This document shows, one piece after another, positions 51,721 through 62,127 of a DNA stretch of 64,000 nucleotides. Position 1 is the first letter of the stretch, and each line of letters opens with the position of its first letter. The stretch is from Ptiloglossa arizonensis. Its lineage: Eukaryota; Arthropoda; Insecta; Hymenoptera; Colletidae. The stretch lies in NCBI RefSeq assembly GCF_051014685.1, contig NW_027478518.1, forward strand, positions 930,001-994,000, in the 5' to 3' direction. The position numbers were made by a program, and so were the translations under genes. Under the pieces are notes generated by a model. The model was not told the DNA's origin and ran no database searches. It saw only the letters and a program-made list of their open reading frames with translations.

Positions 51721-54700
51721 GGAGCAGCTGAATTGCGAAAAATTTGTTCTCTTCTCAAACATTTCTTAGCTTCAAACTCCCATATCTCGCGAACGGATTG
51801 ACCTAACCCAAAAATTCCTATTGCATTTGAAAGTAGAAACTCGCCCGATTACAAGGGTACGTGTATTTTTCCCCTAGGCCATTCTGGTTAAGCGATTGGA
51901 GCAGCAGAATTGCGAAAAATTTGTTGTCTTGTCAGCCATTTCTTAGCTTCAAAGTCCCATATCTCGCGAACGGATTGACCTACCCCAAAAATTCCTGTTG
52001 CGTCTGAAAGTAGAATCTCGCCCGATTACAACGGTATGTGCATTTCTTCCCTAGGCCATTCTGGTTAAGCGTTTGGAGCAGCAGAATTGCGAAAAATTTG
52101 TTGTCTTCTCAACCATTTCTTAGCTTCAAAGTCCCATATCTCGCGAACGGATTGACCTAACCCAAAAATTCCTGCTGCGTCTGAATGTAGAATCTCGCCC
52201 GATTACAACGGTACGTGTATTTTTCCCCTAGGCCATTCTGGTTAAGCGATTGGAGCAGCAGAAGTGCGAAAAATTTTTTGTCTTGTCAGCCATTTCTTAG
52301 CTTCAAAGTCCCATATCTCGCGAACGGATTGACCTAACCCAAAAATTCCTATTGCATCTGAAAGTAGAAACTCGCCCGATTACAGCGGTATGTGTATTTT
52401 TTCCCTAGGCCATTCTGGTTAAGCGTTTGGAGCAGCAGAATTGCGAAAAATTTGTTCTCTTCTCCACCATTTCTTAACTTCAAACTCTCATATCTCGCGA
52501 ACGGATTGACCTAACCCAAAAATTCCTATTGCATTTGAACGTAGAAACTCGCCCGATTACAACGGTATGTGCATTTCTTCCCTAGGCCATTCTGGTTAAG
52601 CGTTTGGAGCAGCAGAATTGCGAAAAATTTGTTGTCTTCTCAACCATTTCTTAGCTTCAAAGTCCCATATCTCGCGAACGGATTGACCTAACCCAAAAAT
52701 TCCTGCTGCGTCTGAATGTAGAATCTCGCCCGATTACAACGGTACGTGTATTTTTCCCCTAGGCCATTCTGGTTAAGCGTTTGGAGCTGCAGAATTGCGA
52801 AAAATTTTTTGCCTTCTCAACCATTTCTTGGCTTCAAACTCCCATATCTCGCGAACGGATTAACCTAACCCAAAAATTCCTGTTGTGCCTGAAAGTAGAA
52901 ACTCGCCCGATTACAACGGTATGTGTATTTTTTCCCTAGGCCATTCTGGTTAAGCGTTTGGAGCAGCAGAATTGCGAAAAATTTTTTGCCTTCTCAACCA
53001 TTTCTTGGCTTCAAACTCCCATATCTCGCGAACGGATTGACCTAACCCAAACATTCCTATTGCATCTGAAAGAAGAAACTCGCCCGATTACAACGGTATG
53101 TGTATTTTTTCCCTAGTCCATTCTGGTTAAGCGTTTGGAGCAGCAGAATTGCGAAAAATTTGTTTTCTTTTCAACCATTTCTTATCTTCAAAGTCCCATA
53201 TCTCGCGAACGGATTGACCTAACCCAAAAATTCCTGTTGTGTCTGAAAGTAGAAACTCGCCCGATTACAACGGTATGTGTATTTTATCCCTAGGCCATTC
53301 TGGTTAGCGTTTGGAGCAGCAGAAGTCCGAAAAATTCGTTGTCTTCTGAACCATTTCTTAGATTCAAACTCCCATATCTCGCGAACGGACTGACCTAACC
53401 AAAAAATTCCTATTGCATCTGAAAGTAGAAACTCGCCCGATTACAGCTGTATGTGTGTTTTTTCCCTAGGCCATTCTGGTTAAGCGTTTGGCGCAGCAGA
53501 ATTGCGTAAAATTTTTTGCCTTCTCAACCATTTCTTGGCTTCAAACTCCCATATCTCGCGAACGGATTGACCAAACCCAAAAATTCCTGTTGCGTCTGAA
53601 AGTAGAAACTCGCCCGAATACAACGGTATGTGTATTTCTTCCCTAGGCCATTCTGATTAAGCGTTTGGAGCAGCAGATTTGCGAAAAATTTGTTGTCTTC
53701 TCAACCATTTCTTAGCTTCAAACTCCCATATCTCGCGAACGGATTGACCTAACCCAAAAATTCCTATTGCATTTGAAAGTAGAAACTCGCCCGATTGCAA
53801 CTGTTTGCGTATTTTTTCCCTAGGCCATTCTGGTTAAGCGTTTGAAGCAGCAGAATTGCGAAAAATTTTTTGCCCTCTCAAACATTTCTTGGCTTCAAAC
53901 TCCCATATCTCGCGAACGGGCTGACCTAACCAAAAAATTCCTATTGCATCTGAAAGTAGAAGCTCGCCCGATTACAGCTGTATGTGTGTTTTTTCCCTAG
54001 GCCATTCTGGTTAAGCGTTTGGGGCAGCAGAATTGCGAAAAATTTGTTCTCTACTCAACCATTTCTTAGCTTCAAACTCCCATATCTCGCGAACGGATTG
54101 ACCTAACCCAAAAATTCCTATTGCAATTTGAAAGTAGAAACTCGCCCGATTGCAACTGTTTGCGTATTTTTTCCCTAGGCCATTCTTGTTAAGCGTTTGA
54201 AGCAGCAGAATTGCGAAAAATTTTTTGCCCTCTCAAACATTTCTTGGCTTCAAACTCCCATATCTCGCGAACGGGCTGACCTAACCAAAAAATTCCTATT
54301 GCATCTGAAAGTAGAAGCTCGCCCGATTACAGCTGTATGTGTTTTTTTTCCCTAGGCCATTCTGGTTAAGCGTTTGGGGCAGCAGAATTGCGAAAAATTT
54401 GTTCTCTACTCAACCATTTCTTAGCTTCAAACTCCCATATCTCGCGAACGGATTGACCTATCTCAAAAATTCCTATTGCATTTGAAAGTAGAAACTCTCC
54501 CGATTACAACGGTACGTGTATTTTTCCCCTATGCCATTCTGGTTAAGCGATTGGAGCAGCAGAAGTGCGAAAAATTTTTTGTCTTGTCAGCCATTTCTTA
54601 GCTTCAAACTCACATATCTCGCGAACGGATTGACCTAACCAAAAAATTCCTATTGCATCTGAAAGTAGAAACTCGCCCGATTACAGCTGTATGTGTGTTT

Positions 54701-55250
54701 TTTCCCTAGGCCATTCTGGTTAAGCGTTTGGAGCAGCAGAATTGCGTAAAATTTTTTGCCTTCTCAACCATTTCTTGGCTTCAAACTCCCATATCTCGCG
54801 AACGGATTGACCAAACCCCAAAATTCCTGTTGCGTCTGAAAGTAAAAACTCGCCCGAATACAACGGTATGTGTATTTCTTCCCTAGGCCATTCTGGTTAA
54901 GCGTTTGGAGCAGCAGATTTGCGAAAAATTTGTTGTCTTCTCAACCATTTCTTAGCTTCAAACTCCCATATCTTGCGAACGGATTGACCTAACCCAAAAA
55001 TTCCTATTGCATTTGAAAGTAGAAACTCGCCCGATTGCAACTGTTTGCGTATTTTTTCCCTAGGCCATTCTGGTTAAGCGTTTGAAGCAGCAGAATTGCG
55101 AAAAATTTTTTGCCCTCACAACCATTTCTTGGCTTCAAACTCCCATATCTCGCGAACGGACTGACCTAACCAAAAAATTCCTATTGCATCTGAAAGTAGA
55201 AACTCGCCCGATTACAGCTGTATGTGTGTTTTTTCCCTAGGCCATTCTGG
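51721..55250 (+). repeat. Mosaic satellite segment with 7-mer related units
   Basis: CGCCCGAATACAACGG monomers at 53,611 and 54,851 are 1,240 bp (7 monomers) apart, and monomers around them match (GCGTAAAA, GCAACTGTTTGCG, GGGCTGACC types). Single-base indels: a missing A in GGTTAGCGTTTGG (about 53,305) and an extra A in TTGCAATTTG (54,123). An in-monomer switch occurs near 54,600, where TTGTCAGCC is followed by CACATATC. No gene is seen. Confidence 0.7.
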
Positions 55251-58200
55251 TTAAGCGTTTGGGGCAGCAGAATTGCAAAAAATTTGTTCTCTTCTCAACC
55301 ATTTCTTAGCTTCAAACTCCCATATCTCGCGAACGGATTGACCTATCCCAAAAATTCCTATTGCATTTGAAAGTAGAAACTCGCCCGATTACAACGGTAC
55401 GTGTATTTTTCCCCTATGCCATTCTGGTTAAGCGATTGGAGCAGCAGAAGTGCGAAAAATTTTTTGTCTTGTCAGCCATTTCTTAGCTTCAAAGTCCCAT
55501 ATCTCGCGAACGGATTGACCTAACCCAAAAATTCCTATTGCATCTGAAAGTAGAAACTCGCCCGATTACAGCGGTATGTGTATTTTTTCCCCAGGCCATT
55601 CTGGTTAAGCGTTTGGAGCAGCAGAATTGCGAAAAATTTGTTCTCTTCTCAACCATTTCTTGGCTTCAAACTCACATATCTCGCGAACGGATTGACCTAA
55701 CCCAAAAATTCCTGTTGTGTCTGAAAGTAGAAACTCGCCCGATTACAACGGTATGTGTATTTTTTCCCTAGGCCATTCTGGTTAAGCGTTTGGAGCAGCA
55801 GATTTGCGAAAAATTTGTTGTCTTCTCAACCATTTCTTGGCTTCAAACTCACATATCTCGCGAACGGATTGACCTAACCCAAAAATTCCTATTGCATTTG
55901 AAAGTAGAAACTCGCCCGATTGCAACTGTTTGCGTATTTTTTCCCTAGGCCATTCTGGTTAAGCGTTTGAAGCAGCAGAATTGCGAAAAATTTGTTGCCC
56001 TCACAACCATTTCTTGGCTTCAAACTCCCATATCTCGCGAACGGACTGACCTAACCAAAAAATTCCTATTGCATCTGAAAGTAGAAACTCGCCCGATTAC
56101 AGCTGTATGTGTGTTTTTTCCCTAGGCCATTCTGGTTAAGCGTTTGGGGCAGCAGAATTGCAAAAAATTTGTTCTCTTCTCAACCATTTCTTAGCTTCAA
56201 ACTCCCATATCTCGCGAACGGATTGACCTATCCCAAAAATTCCTATTGCATTTGAAAGTAGAAACTCGCCCGATTACAACGGTACGTGTATTTTTCCCCT
56301 AGGCCATTCTGGTTAAGCGATTGGAGCAGCAGAAGTGCGAAAAATTTTTTGTCTTGTCAGCCATTTCTTAGCTTCAAAGTCCCATATCTCGCGAACGGAT
56401 TGACCTAACCCAAAAATTCCTATTGCATCTGAAAGTTGAAACTCGCCCGATTACAGCGGTATGTGTATTTTTTCCCCAGGCCATTCTGGTTAAGCGTTTG
56501 GAGCAGCAGAATTGCGAAAAATTTTTTGCCCTCTCAAACATTTCTTGGCTTCAAACTCCCATATCTCGCGAACGGGCTGACCTAACCAAAAAATTCCTAT
56601 TGCATCTGAAAGTAGAAGCTCGCCCGATTACAGCTGTATGTGTTTTTTTTTCCCTAGGCCATTCTGGTTAAGCGTTTGGGGCAGCAGAATTGCGAAAAAT
56701 TTGTTCTCTACTCAACCATTTCTTAGCTTCAAACTCCCATATCTCGCGAACGGATTGACCTATCTCAAAAATTCCTATTGCATTTGAAAGTAGAAACTCT
56801 CCCGATTACAACGGTACGTGTATTTTTCCCCTATGCCATTCTGGTTAAGCGATTGGAGCAGCAGAAGTGCGAAAAATTTTTTGTCTTGTCAGCCATTTCT
56901 TAGCTTCAAAGTCCCATATCTCGCGAACGGATTGACCTAACCCAAAAATTCCTATTGCATCTGAAAGTAGAAACTCGCCCGATTACAGCGGTATGTGTAT
57001 TTTTTCCCCAGGCCATTCTGGTTAAGCGTTTGGAGCAGCAGAATTGCGAAAAATTTGTTCTCTTCTCAAACATTTCTTGGCTTCAAACTCACATATCTCG
57101 CGAACGGATTGACCTAACCCAAAAATTCCTGTTGTGTCTGAAAGTAGAAACTCGCCCGATTACAACGGTATGTGTATTTTTTCCCTAGGCCATTCTGGTT
57201 AAGCGTTTGGAGCAGCAGATTTGCGAAAAATTTGTTGTCTTCTCAACCATTTCTTGGCTTCAAACTCACATATCTCGCGAACGGATTGACCTAACCAAAA
57301 AATTCCTATTGCATCTGAAAGTAGAAACTCGCCCGATTACAGCTGTATGTGTGTTTTTTCCCTAGGCCATTCTGGTTAAGCGTTTGGAGCAGCAGAATTG
57401 CGAAAAACTTGTTGTCTTCTCAACCATTTCTTAGCTTCAAACTCCCATATCTTGCGAACGGATTGACCTAACCCAAAAATTCCTATTGCATTTGAAAGTA
57501 GAAACTCGCCCGATTGCAACTGTTTGCGTATTTTTTCCCTAGGCCATTCTGGTTAAGCGTTTGAAGCAGCAGAATTGCGAAAAATTTGTTGCCCTCACAA
57601 CCATTTCTTGGCTTCAAACTCCCATATCTCGCGAACGGACTGACCTAACCAAAAAATTCCTATTGCATCTGAAAGTAGAAACTCGCCCGATTACAGCTGT
57701 ATGTGTGTTTTTTCCCTAGGCCATTCTGGTTAAGCGTTTGGGGCAGCAGAATTGCAAAAAATTTGTTCTCTTCTCAACCATTTCTTAGCTTCAAACTCCC
57801 ATATCTCGCGAACGGATTGACCTATCCCAAAAATTCCTATTGCATTTGAAAGTAGAAACTCGCCCGATTACAACGGTACGTGTATTTTTCCCCTAGGCCA
57901 TTCTGGTTAAGCGATTGGAGCAGCAGAAGTGCGAAAAATTTTTTGTCTTGTCAGCCATTTCTTAGCTTCAAAGTCCCATATCTCGCGAACGGATTGACCT
58001 AACCCAAAAATTCCTATTGCATCTGAAAGTAGAAACTCGCCCGATTACAGCGGTATGTGTATTTTTTCCCCAGGCCATTCTGGTTAAGCGTTTGGAGCAG
58101 CAGAATTGCGAAAAATTTTTTGCCCTCTCAAACATTTCTTGGCTTCAAACTCCCATATCTCGCGAACGGGCTGACCTAACCAAAAAATTCCTATTGCATC

Positions 58201-61200
58201 TGAAAGTAGAAGCTCGCCCGATTACAGCTGTATGTGTGTTTTTTCCCTAGGCCATTCTTGTTAAGCGTTTGAAGCAGCAGAATTGCGAAAAATTTTTTGC
58301 CCTCTCAAACATTTCTTGGCTTCAAACTCCCATATCTCGCGAACGGGCTGACCTAACCAAAAAATTCCTATTGCATCTGAAAGTAGAAGCTCGCCCGATT
58401 ACAGCTGTATGTGTTTTTTTTTCCCTAGGCCATTCTGGTTAAGCGTTTGGGGCAGCAGAATTGCGAAAAATTTGTTCTCTACTCAACCATTTCTTAGCTT
58501 CAAACTCCCATATCTCGCGAACGGATTGACCTATCTCAAAAATTCCTATTGCATTTGAAAGTAGAAACTCTCCCGATTACAACGGTACGTGTATTTTTCC
58601 CCTATGCCATTCTGGTTAAGCGATTGGAGCAGCAGAAGTGCGAAAAATTTTTTGTCTTGTCAGCCATTTCTTAGCTTCAAAGTCCCATATCTCGCGAACG
58701 GATTGACCTAACCCAAAAATTCCTATTGCATCTGAAAGTAGAAACTCGCCCGATTACAGCGGTATGTGTATTTTTTCCCCAGGCCATTCTGGTTAAGCGT
58801 TTGGAGCAGCAGAATTGCGAAAAATTTGATCTCTTCTCAACCATTTCTTGGCTTCAAACTCACATATCTCGCGAACGGATTGACCTAACCCAAAAATTCC
58901 TGTTGTGTCTGAAAGTAGAAACTCGCCCGATTACAACGGTATGTGTATTTTTTCCCTAGGCCATTCTGGTTAAGCGTTTGGAGCAGCAGATTTGCGAAAA
59001 ATTTGTTGTCTTCTCAACCATTTCTTGGCTTCAAACTCACATATCTCGCGAACGGATTGACCTAACCAAAAAATTCCTATTGCATCTGAAAGTAGAAACT
59101 CGCCCGATTACAGCTGTATGTGTGTTTTTTCCCTAGGCCATTCTGGTTAAGCGTTTGGAGCAGCAGAATTGCGTAAAATTTTTTGCCTTCTCAACCATTT
59201 CTTGGCTTCAAACTCCCATATCTCGCGAACGGATTGACCAAACCCCAAAATTCCTGTTGCGTCTGAAAGTAGAAACTCGCCCGAATACAACGGTATGTGT
59301 ATTTCTTCCCTAGGCCATTCTGGTTAAGCGTTATGAGCAGCAGATTTGCGAAAAATTTGTTGTCTTCTCAACCATTTCTTAGCTTCAAACTCCCATATCT
59401 TGCGAACGGATTGACCTAACCCAAAAATTCCTATTACATTTGAAAGTAGAAACTCGCCCGATTGCAACTGTTTGCGTATTTTTTCCCTAGGCCATTCTGG
59501 TTAAGCGTTTGAAGCAGCAGAATTGCGAAAAATTTTTTGCCCTCACAACCATTTCTTGGCTTCAAACTCCCATATCTCCCGAACGGACTGACCTAACCAA
59601 AAAATTCCTATTGCATCTGAAAGTAGAAACTCGCCCGATTACAGCTGTATGTGTGTTTTTTCCCTAGGCCATTCTGGTTAAGCGTTTGGGGCAGCAGAAT
59701 TGCAAAAAATTTGTTCTCTTCTCAACCATTTCTTAGCTTCAAAGTCCCATATCTCGCGAACGGATTGACCTATCCCAAAAATTCCTATTGCATTTGAAAG
59801 TAGAAACTCGCCCGATTACAACGGTACGTGTATTTTTCCCCTAGGCCATTCTGGTTAAGCGATTGGAGCAGCAGAAGTGCGAAAAATTTTTTGTCTTGTC
59901 AGCCATTTCTTAGCTTCAAAGTCCCATATCTCGCGAACGGGCTGACCTAACCAAAAAATTCCTATTGCATCTGAAAGTAGAAGCTCGCCCGATTACAGCT
60001 GTATGTGTTTTTTTTTCCCTAGGCCATTCTGGTTAAGCGTTTGGGGCAGCAGAATTGCGAAAAATTTGTTCTCTACTCAACCATTTCTTAGCTTCAAACT
60101 CCCATATCTCGCGAACGGATTGACCTATCTCAAAAATTCCTATTGCATTTGAAAGTAGAAACTCTCCCGATTACAACGGTACGTGTATTTTTCCCCTATG
60201 CCATTCTGGTTAAGCGATTGGAGCAGCAGAAGTGCGAAAAATTTTTTGTCTTGTCAGCCATTTCTTAGCTTCAAAGTCCCATATCTCGCGAACGGATTGA
60301 CCTAACCCAAAAATTCCTATTGCATCTGAAAGTAGAAACTCGCCCGATTACAGCGGTATGTGTATTTTTTCCCCAGGCCATTCTGGTTAAGCGTTTGGAG
60401 CAGCAGAATTGCGAAAAATTTGTTCTCTTCTCAACCATTTCTTGGCTTCAAACTCACATATCTCGCGAACGGATTGACCTAACCCAAAAATTCCTGTTGT
60501 GTCTGAAAGTAGAAACGCGCCCGATTACAACGGTATGTGTATTTTTTCCCTAGGCCATTCTGGTTAAGCGTTTGGAGCAGCAGATTTGCGAAAAATTTGT
60601 TGTCTTCTCAACCATTTCTTGGCTTCAAACTCACATATCTCGCGAACGGATTGACCTAACCAAAAAATTCCTATTGCATCTGAAAGTAGAAACTCGCCCG
60701 ATTACAGCTGTATGTGTGTTTTTTCCCTAGGCCATTCTGGTTAAGCGTTTGGAGCAGCAGAATTGCGTAAAATTTTTTGCCTTCTCAACCATTTCTTGGC
60801 TTCAAACTCCCATATCTCGCGAACGGATTGACCAAACCCCAAAATTCCTGTTGCGTCTGAAAGTAGAAACTCGCCCGAATACAACGGTATGTGTATTTCT
60901 TCCCTAGGCCATTCTGGTTAAGCGTTTGGAGCAGCAGATTTGCGAAAAATTTGTTGTCTTCTCAACCATTTCTTAGCTTCAAACTCCATATCTTGCGAAC
61001 GGATTGACCTAACCCAAAAATTCCTATTGCATTTGAAAGTAGAAACTCGCCCGATTGCAACTGTTTGCGTATTTTTTCCCTAGGCCATTCTGGTTAAGCG
61101 TTTGAAGCAGCAGAATTGCGAAAAATTTGTTGCCCTCACAACCATTTCTTGGCTTCAAACTCCCATATCTCGCGAACGGACTGACCTAACCAAAAAATTC

Positions 61201-61345
61201 CTATTGCATCTGAAAGTAGAAACTCGCCCGATTACAGCTGTATGTGTGTTTTTTCCCTAGGCCATTCTGGTTAAGCGTTTGGGGCAGCAGAATTGCAAAA
61301 AATTTGTTCTCTTCTCAACCATTTCTTAGCTTCAAACTCCCATAT
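55251..61345 (+). repeat. 9-mer HOR family (1,594 bp) with length variants
   Basis: The marker GGGGCAGCAGAATTGCAAAA occurs at 55,261, 56,146, 57,740, 59,688 and 61,281: spacings of 5, 9, 11 and 9 monomers. The CCCCAGGCC monomer gives 8-, 9- and 10-monomer spacings. Long T-runs of nine or more before CCCTAGG (56,643; 58,412; 60,006) are a feature of one member. A single-C deletion lies near 60,987 and a GTTATGAGCAG variant near 59,330. The variable unit size indicates repeated unequal exchange rather than one clean amplification. Confidence 0.8.
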
Positions 61346-61940
61346 CTCGCGAACGGATTGACCTATCCCAAAAATTCCTATTGCATTTGAAAGTAGAAAC
61401 TCGCCCGATTACAACGGTACGTGTATTTTTCCCCTAGGCCATTCTGGTTAAGCGATTGGAGCAGCAGAAGTGCGAAAAATTTTTTGTCTTGTCAGCCATT
61501 TCTTAGCTTCAAAGTCCCATATCTCGCGAACGGATTGACCTAACCCAAAAATTCCTATTGCATCTGAAAGTAGAAACTCGCCCGATTACAGCGGTATGTG
61601 TATTTTTTCCCCAGGCCATTCTGGTTAAGCGTTTGGAGCAGCAGAATTGCGAAAAATTTGTTCTCTTCTCAACCATTTCTTAACTTCAAACTCTCATATC
61701 TCGCGAACGGATTGACCTAACCCAAAAATTCCTATTGCATTTGAACGTAGAAACTCGCCCCATTACAACTGTATGCGTATTTTTTCCCTAGGCCATTCTG
61801 GTTAAGCGTTTGAAGCAGCAGAATTGCGAAAAAATTTTTGCCTTCTCAACCATTTCTTAGCTTCAAACTCCCATATCTCGCGAACGGATTGATCTAACCC
61901 AAAAATCCCTATTGCATCTGAAAGTAGAAACTCGCCCGAT

Positions 61941-61950
61941 TACAGCTGTA
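61941..61950. other. Perfect 10-bp palindrome TACAGCTGTA in one monomer class
   Basis: One example of a class-specific dyad found in many monomers (first clear copy 2,275-2,284). It occupies monomer positions 149-158, overlapping the place where other monomers carry CENP-B-like motif 2. The palindrome contains the E-box-like hexamer CAGCTG. The 12-mer HOR at 34.8-43.8 kb uses mainly TTTAGCTGTA or other variants at this site, which break the dyad. Confidence 0.6.
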
Positions 61951-62002
61951 TGTGTGGTTTTTCCCTAGGCCATTCTGGTTAAGCGTTTGGAGCAGCAGAA
62001 TT

Positions 62003-62018
62003 GCGAAAAATTTTTTGC
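62003..62018. other. A/T-tract dyad GCGAAAAATTTTTTGC (7 of 8 base pairs)
   Basis: Monomer positions 34-49 form an inverted repeat with a single G-T mismatch at the third pair. It is present in monomers of the TTTTTTGCC class. It is lost in the TTTGTTCTC, TTTGTTGTC and TTAGTTCTC classes and weakened in the GCGTAAAA class. The A5T6 run is also a candidate intrinsically curved or nucleosome-disfavouring tract. This is a sequence observation; function is unknown. Confidence 0.5.
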
Positions 62019-62045
62019 CTTCTCAACCATTTCTTGGCTTCAAAC

Positions 62046-62062
62046 TCCCATATCTCGCGAAC
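62046..62062 (-). other. CENP-B-box-like motif 1 (8 of 9 essential bases)
   Basis: Shown in the representative monomer; the same site is present in most monomers (monomer 77-93). Read on the minus strand it is GTTCGCGAGATATGGGA. The mammalian CENP-B box core is NTTCGNNNNANNCGGGN, and TTCG, the central A and the final GGG all match. Only the first C of CGGG is T. This is among the best conserved parts of the monomer. Some classes weaken it (CTCAT or CTCACAT instead of CTCCCAT). Protein binding is not shown by the sequence; a fortuitous match is possible. Confidence 0.5.
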
Positions 62063-62110
62063 GGATTGACCTAACCCAAAAATTCCTGTTGTGTCTGAAA
62101 GTAGAAACTC

Positions 62111-62127
62111 GCCCGATTACAACGGTA
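62111..62127 (-). other. CENP-B-box-like motif 2 (7 of 9 essential bases)
   Basis: Shown in the representative monomer (monomer 142-158). The minus strand reads TACCGTTGTAATCGGGC. The central A and the whole CGGG half match the CENP-B core, and the first half has CG but lacks TT. It is present in monomers ending their C-rich block with ATTACAACGGT or ATTATAACGGT. It is destroyed in classes carrying ATTACAGCTGT, ATTGCAACTG or ATTTTAGCTG. It lies 65 bp from motif 1 on the same strand. A 7/9 match alone is weak evidence. Confidence 0.3.

Noticed and set aside
62035..62049. tRNA-like Pol III B-box in GGCTTCAAACTCC
   Set aside because: Similarity to the B-box consensus needs two one-base insertions. 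There is no A-box at proper spacing and no cloverleaf, so there is no support for a SINE or tRNA origin.
62046..62062. A perfect CENP-B box somewhere in the array
   Set aside because: I noticed no monomer with CCCG in place of CCCA at this site, so only near-matches are claimed. A pattern search would settle it.
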